A stretch of DNA of 64,000 nt, taken from positions 62,001 to 126,000 of the forward strand of contig NZ_FPBC01000011.1 in the NCBI RefSeq assembly GCF_900116605.1, read 5' to 3'. Of this stretch, positions 58,934 through 64,000 are shown piece by piece (within the stretch, counting starts at the first letter, position 1; every line of letters starts with the position of its first letter). A program made the position numbers and the translations under genes. The notes beneath the pieces are model-generated. The model searched no databases. It saw only the letters and a program-made list of their open reading frames with translations, and had not been told where the DNA came from. The DNA is from Pseudomonas marincola (lineage in GTDB: Bacteria > Pseudomonadota > Gammaproteobacteria > Pseudomonadales > Pseudomonadaceae).

Positions 58934-59887
58934 CTAAACCGCCAGCGCCCGCTCAGGCGTTTGCGCACAGTAATCAATAAAAATGGATGACAGCGCGCAT
59001 GAGGCAAGTCGTGCCTCCAGAGGATCAGCGCGCGATGTCAGAATAATCGGCACCTTGGCGCCCAGCACCAGACCTGCGGCCGTAGCGCTCATGAAATAAA
59101 CCATCTGCTTGAACAGAAAGTTACCCGATTCAAGATTTGGCACCAGCAGAATATCGGCGTTACCACAGACTTGTCCGGCAATGCCCTTGATCTTCGCGGC
59201 CTCGGCCGATATTGCATTATCAAAGCCCAACGGGCCCTCAATCCTCGCGCCACTGATCGCGCCAATAGCCGCCAATTTGGTCAACTCGGCGGCATCCTGA
59301 CTCGACGGCATGCTGCTGCTCACCTCTTCGGTTCCGGAGAGGATTGCCATCCGCGGCGACTCATACCCCAGCGCATGCATCAGCTGGATTGCATTACGAA
59401 CGATGTGCACCTTGTCGATGATTGAAGGCTGCACGTTAATCACCGCATCGGTAATCGACAGCGCCTTGTCACTGCCCGGTAAAGTCATGTGGAAAACATG
59501 ACTGAGACGGCTGGCGGTGCGCAGTCCGGCATCGCGTTTAAGCACCGCGCGTAACAAAGTGTCGGTGTGCAGATGACCTTTCATCAACGCACTCGCTTCA
59601 CCCTTGCCGGCCAGTGCGCAGCTGATCGCAGCACTCTCGGCCTCATCCGCCGCGGCTATCAGCCGTATGCCATTGAGGTCCCAGTCGAGTTGCTCGGCCA
59701 ACCCACGCATCTGCTGGATATCACCCACCAGAACCGGAACGATCAAGCCCTCATCAAAGGCTTGCTTGGCGCTGCCCAACGTCAGCAGATTGACCGGGTT
59801 GACCACCGCGGTTACCACCTGGGGCAAAGCCTTGGCCCGATTGAGCAAAAAAGCCGGGCACTCGCGTGCTGTCGTGCTCAACATCAT
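58934..59887 (-). CDS. pta: Phosphate acetyltransferase (short form)
   Basis: 317 residues. PTA/PTB family with LVGDIQQMRGLAEQL, ALMKGHLHTDTLLRAVLKRDAGLRTASRLSHVFHM, SITDAVINVQPSIIDKVHIVRNAI, and IEGPLGFDNAISAEAAKIKGIAGQVCGNADILLVPNLESGNFLFKQMVYF. The short form without an N-terminal P-loop domain. It converts the acetyl phosphate made by Xsc to acetyl-CoA. Located behind xsc, separated by 81 bp with a strong hairpin. Either of two adjacent ATG codons may be used. Confidence 0.9.
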   Translation of the reverse strand: MMLSTTARECPAFLLNRAKALPQVVTAVVNPVNLLTLGSAKQAFDEGLIVPVLVGDIQQMRGLAEQLDWDLNGIRLIAAADEAESAAISCALAGKGEASALMKGHLHTDTLLRAVLKRDAGLRTASRLSHVFHMTLPGSDKALSITDAVINVQPSIIDKVHIVRNAIQLMHALGYESPRMAILSGTEEVSSSMPSSQDAAELTKLAAIGAISGARIEGPLGFDNAISAEAAKIKGIAGQVCGNADILLVPNLESGNFLFKQMVYFMSATAAGLVLGAKVPIILTSRADPLEARLASCALSSIFIDYCAQTPERALAV

Positions 59888-59914
59888 TCACCTCCCATTT
59901 GCTCGCTGGCGATA

Positions 59915-59944
59915 CTGCAACGGCGCCCAAAGGCGCCGCTGCAG
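59915..59944 (-). other. Strong hairpin between xsc and pta
   Basis: 13-bp stem with one mismatch (CTGCAACGGCGCC / GGCGCCGCTGCAG), loop CAAA, no T-run. It would sit in the intercistronic mRNA and may protect xsc message or lower pta expression. Confidence 0.75.
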
Positions 59945-59968
59945 GGTGCTTGTACAGGCCGCCAGGGC

Positions 59969-61729
59969 TTATACGTAATCCTTGTATTTCTCAAGGAAAC
60001 GCACCGGCTTGGACAACGCATCACGGCGGAACGGGTCACCGAGTTCGCGGGTACACATGATTTCAATAACCGTGGTTTTGCCTGCCTTCTGTGCCTCACA
60101 TGCAGCCTTCAACGCCGGTCCGATATCTTCCAGACGATCAACAGTGACACCCTCTGCGCCCATTGAGCGGGCGATGCCGGCAAAGCTCTGGTTCTCCAGA
60201 TCGCCAGCCACAAAACGACGGTTGTAGAAGTCGACCTGGTTCTTCTTCTCCGCGCCCCACTGGCGGTTATGGAAGACGATAGAAGTCACCGGAATGTTCT
60301 CGCGAACACAGGTCATGATTTCCATCATCGACATGCCCCACGCGCCGTCACCGGCGTAGGAGATAGCGGTACGATGCGGTGCGGCAACCTTGGCGCCGAT
60401 AATGGTTGGCAGCGCGTAACCACAGTTACCGAAGCTCATTGCAGCAAAGAACGAACGTGGCTGCTCAAAGCGCAGGTAGCTGTTGGATACCGAGTTGATG
60501 TTGCCGATATCGGTCGAGACCATGGCATCCGCCGGCATGGCTTTTTCCAGCTCACGCAGGACCTGACGCGGGTGCAGATAGTTGCCGTCTTCGCCGTTCT
60601 GCTCGTTGATCATGTCGAGCGAATATTCATCCTTCTCGTGAACCCAGGCAGTCAGTTCGGCTTCCCAGTTCGCCTTCTCCATGGCGATTTCTTCTGCGCG
60701 TGCGCCTTTGTTCTCAAGGCACAGCACATCCAGATTCTGCAGGCGGCCCAGCAGGTTTACCGCAGCAGCCTTGGCATCCCCGCAGATCCCTACCGAGATC
60801 TTCTTGACCAGACCGAGCATTTTCGGATCGCAATCGATCTGAATCACCTTGGCCTGCTTCGGCCAGTAATCCATGCCGTGCTGCGGCAGCGTACCGAATG
60901 GTCCAAGGCGTGTGCCCAGAGCCAGTACCACGTCCGCACGGGACAGCAACTTCATGCCGGCTTTCGAGCCTTGATAGCCCAGCGGGCCGCACCACAGTTG
61001 ATGGCTGGCCGGGAATGAGTCGTTGTGCAGGTAGCTGTTCACCACCGGCGCGCCCAGGTATTCGGCCAGCGCCTTGCACTCTTCAACGGCATCGCCCATG
61101 ACCACACCGCCACCGGAAATGATCACCGGATTTTTCGCCGACGCGAGCAGCGCAGCCGCTTCTGCGAGGCTGTTTTCACCGCCGGCGCTGCGCTCAATGC
61201 GAATTGGCGTTGGGATATCAACGTTAATGTCGCCGTAGAAGAAGTCGCGCGGAATGTTCAGCTGGGTCGGGCCGTTTTCCTGCATGGCGCGGTCAAAGCA
61301 GCGCGCGGTCAGTTCAGCCATGCGCGCCGGGTTGGCAACGTGGCCTTGGTACTTGGTGATGGTTTCAAAGAACGGCAGCTGTTGAGCTTCCTGGAAGCCG
61401 CCAAGCCCCTGGCTCATTGAACCGGTTTCCGGAGTGATGACCACAACCGGGCTGTGCGCCCAGTAAGCAGCGGCAATGGCCGTGACAAAGTTGGTGATAC
61501 CCGGGCCGTTCTGGGCGATACACACACCGTGGCGACCACTCACTCGCGAATAACCGTCGGCCATGTGGCCAGCGCCTTGCTCGTGCACAACCGGGATAAA
61601 ACGGATGCCGGCTGGGGCAAAAATATCCATTGCGTCCATGAAGGCCGAGCCCATGATGCCGAAGATATCGGTTACGCCATTGGCGACCATGGTTTCAACT
61701 AAAGCCTCGCTAGGTGTCATGCGTGCCAT
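59969..61729 (-). CDS. xsc: Sulfoacetaldehyde acetyltransferase Xsc
   Basis: 586 residues from the ATG at 61729, behind GAGAGGAAAG. ThDP-dependent enzyme that converts sulfoacetaldehyde and phosphate to acetyl phosphate and sulfite. ThDP fold visible: glutamate region IPVVHEQGAGHMADGYSR, and the GDGAWGMSMME...HN motif of the PP domain. Also SFGNCGYALPTIIGAK and HNRQWGAEKKNQVDFYNRRFVAGDL, which are the Xsc signature and separate it from acetolactate synthase. Central enzyme of the cluster. A start at the third residue methionine after (61720) is also possible. Confidence 0.96.
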   Translation of the reverse strand: MARMTPSEALVETMVANGVTDIFGIMGSAFMDAMDIFAPAGIRFIPVVHEQGAGHMADGYSRVSGRHGVCIAQNGPGITNFVTAIAAAYWAHSPVVVITPETGSMSQGLGGFQEAQQLPFFETITKYQGHVANPARMAELTARCFDRAMQENGPTQLNIPRDFFYGDINVDIPTPIRIERSAGGENSLAEAAALLASAKNPVIISGGGVVMGDAVEECKALAEYLGAPVVNSYLHNDSFPASHQLWCGPLGYQGSKAGMKLLSRADVVLALGTRLGPFGTLPQHGMDYWPKQAKVIQIDCDPKMLGLVKKISVGICGDAKAAAVNLLGRLQNLDVLCLENKGARAEEIAMEKANWEAELTAWVHEKDEYSLDMINEQNGEDGNYLHPRQVLRELEKAMPADAMVSTDIGNINSVSNSYLRFEQPRSFFAAMSFGNCGYALPTIIGAKVAAPHRTAISYAGDGAWGMSMMEIMTCVRENIPVTSIVFHNRQWGAEKKNQVDFYNRRFVAGDLENQSFAGIARSMGAEGVTVDRLEDIGPALKAACEAQKAGKTTVIEIMCTRELGDPFRRDALSKPVRFLEKYKDYV

Positions 61730-61787
61730 ATCGACTTTCCTCTCAGAACTTAGGTGTACGACGGCCAAGCCGCCGGTTGATCGGGGC

Positions 61788-61976
61788 TTAGCCGCAGAGC
61801 GGCATCGGCGCACAGGGATAGCCGAGAGCCTCGGCAGGTTCAGGGCAGCCACGCTGCCCTGCTTGAATATTCAGGTGCTCCAACACCCAACCCGAAACGG
61901 CAGCTGGACCACCAACTGGCACCACGAAGGCACCTTGGGCGGTGTGACTGGACGCAGTCGAACAGACTTTCTGCAT
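61788..61976 (-). CDS. Short ORF immediately upstream of xsc
   Basis: 62 codons beginning MQKVCSTASSHTAQGAFVVPVG and ending PCAPMPLCG, with four cysteines (positions 5, 44, 55 and 61) and no charged cluster or membrane helix. GGGAGAG lies 7 nt ahead of the ATG, a strong ribosome site, and it ends 58 bp before xsc on the same strand. It could be a real small protein or a leader peptide. No homologue is recalled, so the coding status is unproven. Confidence 0.45.
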   Translation of the reverse strand: MQKVCSTASSHTAQGAFVVPVGGPAAVSGWVLEHLNIQAGQRGCPEPAEALGYPCAPMPLCG

Positions 61977-62056
61977 GTCGATCTCTCCCGTTGTTTTTGT
62001 GATGGAGCACCGGCAACCCAGTAAGAACCTGCGCTGTCGAGCCTATGCAGTTCCAA

Positions 62057-62072
62057 CTGGACTGGACCTAGA
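62057..62072 (+). promoter_or_regulatory. Candidate TauR binding site
   Basis: Overlapping repeats CTGGAC (62057-62062) and CTGGACCTAG (62062-62071). The latter is one base off CTGGAC(T/C)TAA, the half-site described for TauR of Rhodobacter capsulatus as I recall it. It lies about 80 bp upstream of the short ORF and 330 bp upstream of xsc. Confidence 0.5.
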
Positions 62073-62164
62073 GTAGGAGCCTGAGAGACGCAGCCGATAG
62101 AACCAGTTGCGGGCCAGTTGTTGCGCCAGTGGCCACAGGGCTTTTTAACGCGCGCAGGAAATCG

Positions 62165-62216
62165 CACCGCAGACATAAGCCTGCGGTGTAGGCAAGATGG
62201 CCCACTGCTGTGGGCC
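62165..62216 (-). terminator. Paired hairpins after tauR
   Basis: GGCCCAC-TGCT-GTGGGCC (62199-62216) is 13 bp from the tauR stop, followed by CACCGCAG / CTGCGGTG (62165-62188). No T-run, so either terminator or mRNA-stabilising structure. Confidence 0.55.
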
Positions 62217-62228
62217 CGGAAGAGTGCT

Positions 62229-63695
62229 TTAGCTCAGTTGCTCAATCAGCTCGGCGAGGATTTTGATACCCGGTCGGATTCGCTCTGCGGCAATCGAGGA
62301 ATAGCCAAGCCGGAAATAGTTCAGCGGCGGGCGTTCACCATAGAAATGAATATCGCCTGGCTCAATTAATACACCCTGTTTGGCAGCCTGTTTCTGCAAC
62401 TCGCGGGCGTCCAATCCATCAGGGCCTTTGACCCAGTAGCAGGAGCCACCAAAGCTCGGCTCGCGCGACGAATCCGGCAAATACTCACGCAATGCATCGC
62501 CCATTTGCTGATGACGATCCTGATAGGCGCGCATCAGGCTCATGATTAACGCATCGTGATAACCACGCTCAAGGAACAACGCCACCGAACGCTGATTGTT
62601 TGCCGCTGGATGGCGCACCATCAGCCGGCGCAACGCACGCGCCTGACGAATAAGCGGCTCCGGGCCCACCAGATAACCGACGCGCAAGCCTGGCGCGAGA
62701 GTTTTTGAAAGGCTGCCGACATACAAAACCCGATCGTTCTTATCCAGACTCTTGAGCGCCGGGATCGGATTGGCCTTGAAGTTGGTTTCGCTTTCGTAAT
62801 CATCCTCGATGATTAAAAAGTCATGCTCGTTGGCCCGGCGCAACAACTCATAACGCCGGTCCAGCGGCATGGTCACCGTGCTCGGGCATTGATGGCTGGG
62901 CGTGGTGTAAACCAGATCGCAATCATTGAGCTGATCACTGAGTACCAAGCCCTGCGCATCCACAGCCAGTGGCTGCAGCCGCGACGGGTTGAGCATGGCG
63001 ATGTTGCGAATATCCATGTAGCCAGGGTCTTCGACGCCCATCAGGCTATCGGGGCGCAACAATAAACGCGCCAGCATATACAACGCGTGCTGCGCGCCAA
63101 CGGTGACCAGAATTTGCTCGGGCGAGGCCCAAACGCCACGCCGCGGCAGTAAGCGCGTGCGAATTTGCTCCATCAGCAGCGGATCATCGTCATCGAAACG
63201 GTCCGATGCCCAATCACGAATCGCCGGAATACTCACGGCATCGCGGCAACACTCCCGCCAGTTCGCAGTCGGGAACAGCACCGGGTCAAACTGCCCGTAG
63301 ATAAATGGATACTGGTACTTCTGCCAGTCGCGCGGCTTGCTCATGTTGCGCTGTTCGGTCGGCTTTACCACCAGCCGCGTGGACCAGTCTGGCGCACCAT
63401 CAAATGTCGAATCGACCGGCACCCTCGCCGGCTCGACTTTGCGCGCCAGAATATCCGGGTTTACGTAATAACCGCTGCGCTCACGGGCGACCAGATAACC
63501 GTCATCAAGCAAGTGCTCGTACGCCAGCACCACGGTATTGCGGGCGATATTCAACTGCTTGGCGAGTTTACGGCTGGAAGGCAGGGGGCTATCGAGCGGA
63601 ATATTGCCGTTAAGAATGACCTGGGCAATTTGTTCACGTAACTGCTGCTGCAAGCCGGTCGGCTTGTCTGCGGACAAATGAAATAGATGAAACAT
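62229..63695 (-). CDS. tauR: MocR/GntR-type PLP-dependent regulator TauR
   Basis: 488 residues. N-terminal GntR winged HTH (PLPSSRKLAKQLNIARNTVVLAYEHLLDDGYLVARERSGYYV), a linker, and an aminotransferase-like PLP domain with the Schiff-base lysine in YVGSLSKTLAPGLRVGYLV. MocR proteins need PLP and a ligand to activate neighbouring genes; TauR responds to taurine. The adjacent xsc, pta and aminotransferase genes support that name, and the HTH, PLP and flanking regions look complete. Confidence 0.9.
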   Translation of the reverse strand: MFHLFHLSADKPTGLQQQLREQIAQVILNGNIPLDSPLPSSRKLAKQLNIARNTVVLAYEHLLDDGYLVARERSGYYVNPDILARKVEPARVPVDSTFDGAPDWSTRLVVKPTEQRNMSKPRDWQKYQYPFIYGQFDPVLFPTANWRECCRDAVSIPAIRDWASDRFDDDDPLLMEQIRTRLLPRRGVWASPEQILVTVGAQHALYMLARLLLRPDSLMGVEDPGYMDIRNIAMLNPSRLQPLAVDAQGLVLSDQLNDCDLVYTTPSHQCPSTVTMPLDRRYELLRRANEHDFLIIEDDYESETNFKANPIPALKSLDKNDRVLYVGSLSKTLAPGLRVGYLVGPEPLIRQARALRRLMVRHPAANNQRSVALFLERGYHDALIMSLMRAYQDRHQQMGDALREYLPDSSREPSFGGSCYWVKGPDGLDARELQKQAAKQGVLIEPGDIHFYGERPPLNYFRLGYSSIAAERIRPGIKILAELIEQLS

Positions 63696-63870
63696 ATCGC
63701 GGCCTCAGCTGTAAGAACTGCACATGCTGGAACCCACATCGTCAGCCCAGCAACTCCACTTTGCCCATGCACCTCGGTGCGATGACTGCGCCGCAGACTA
63801 GCACCAACCGCCACTCAAGACTATTGGTCAGCCACCTCGGCATCAGTCGCATTTATGGACAAAACGCCAA

Positions 63871-63905
63871 AGCCGGGAGACCCGTTCACACAGGTCATCC
63901 CGGCT
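63871..63905 (-). terminator. Terminator of the partial aminotransferase gene
   Basis: Stem AGCCGGGA with TCCCGGCT, extended by GACC/GGTC; on the minus strand followed by TTGGCGTTTTG. Confidence 0.75.
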
Positions 63906-63926
63906 GATTAAACGCCATTACTGAAG

Positions 63927-64000
63927 TTAAGCGCCGCCGCCCACTCGGGCCAGCGCGTTGTCCACGGCGGTGATGATCTGATCCAGTTCAGCCTGGGTCG
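63927..64000 (-). CDS. C-terminal fragment of an aminotransferase, probably taurine:pyruvate aminotransferase
   Basis: Only the last ~24 codons are in the window, reading TQAELDQIITAVDNALARVGGGA then TAA. The amphipathic ELDQIITAVDNALARV matches the C-terminal helix of class III aminotransferases. Position directly ahead of tauR makes taurine:pyruvate aminotransferase (the enzyme that makes sulfoacetaldehyde for Xsc) the best guess, but the fragment alone cannot prove it. Confidence 0.45.
   Translation of the reverse strand, partial: TQAELDQIITAVDNALARVGGGA

Larger units (their letters stand above)
61977..62228 (-). promoter_or_regulatory. Regulatory region between tauR and the xsc unit
   Basis: A 252-bp gap with no gene. 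From the tauR side it has two hairpins (see terminator), then a TauR-like direct repeat at 62057-62072. Confidence 0.55.

Noticed and set aside
61871-62176. 101-codon minus-strand frame overlapping the short ORF ahead of xsc
   Set aside because: Arg/Cys/Pro-rich out-of-frame shadow crossing the likely promoter; the 62-codon frame has the better ribosome site.

Overview
The window reads as a chromosomal segment of a Pseudomonas-type gammaproteobacterium. The evidence is gene content and order: tgt/queA beside a tRNA-Leu, a cold-shock gene, lptG-lptF back to back with pepA-holC-valS, an aapJQMP amino-acid ABC operon, rhlB, the moaCDE cluster, yebG behind a LexA box, and a tauR/xsc/pta sulfonate cluster. 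Proteins are close to Pseudomonas families, coding density is high and DNA is GC-rich. The species cannot be fixed from this stretch. No rRNA, integrase, transposase, prophage or CRISPR array was seen.

Layout. 1-10.5 kb is housekeeping: tRNA modification (tgt, queA), tRNA-Leu(CAA), a CspA-type protein, an RDD membrane protein, the LPS-export permeases LptG/LptF, leucyl aminopeptidase PepA, DNA polymerase III chi and valyl-tRNA synthetase. 10.6-15.8 kb has two unrelated Na+/H+ antiporters (NhaC, NhaD), a small HTH protein, a TVP38-type membrane protein and the rRNA methyltransferase RlmF. 15.8-17.5 kb is the most accessory part: a haloalkane dehalogenase gene lying between copies of a structured repeat, about four in tandem on the left and one on the right that supplies the gene's stop codon. 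17.5-25.4 kb carries sbcC and sbcD split by an orphan ParD-like antitoxin, an Lrp-type regulator overlapping sbcD, a divergent YjeH-type amino-acid exporter overlapping an acetyltransferase gene, and an encapsulin-ferritin (EncFtn) homologue with no encapsulin nearby.

25.6-34.8 kb has a TAXI binding protein, YejK, three small enzyme or domain genes, and aapJQMP, in which aapQ is frameshifted at a homopolymer and a strong sigma-54 promoter match lies upstream of aapJ. 34.9-45.8 kb has an esterase, a diguanylate cyclase with a cyclic-nucleotide-type sensor, RhlB, an AspT-type antiporter, a DUF3079 protein, the KtrBA potassium system, moaEDC and a PIN-PhoH ATPase. 46-55.8 kb has a DmeF-like metal exporter with a hexanucleotide repeat, YaaA, an SDR with a partner membrane protein, a DMT exporter divergent from an AraC regulator, a Snf2 ATPase, PsiE and SOS-controlled YebG.

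55.8-64 kb is a sulfonate (probably taurine) dissimilation cluster: TauE/SafE and YeiH anion exporters, an unknown protein, a DUF6506-like protein, Pta, Xsc, a short cysteine-containing ORF ahead of xsc, TauR, and the C-terminus of what is probably the taurine aminotransferase. The inferred route is taurine to sulfoacetaldehyde (aminotransferase), then acetyl phosphate plus sulfite (Xsc), then acetyl-CoA (Pta), with sulfite or sulfate leaving through the exporters.
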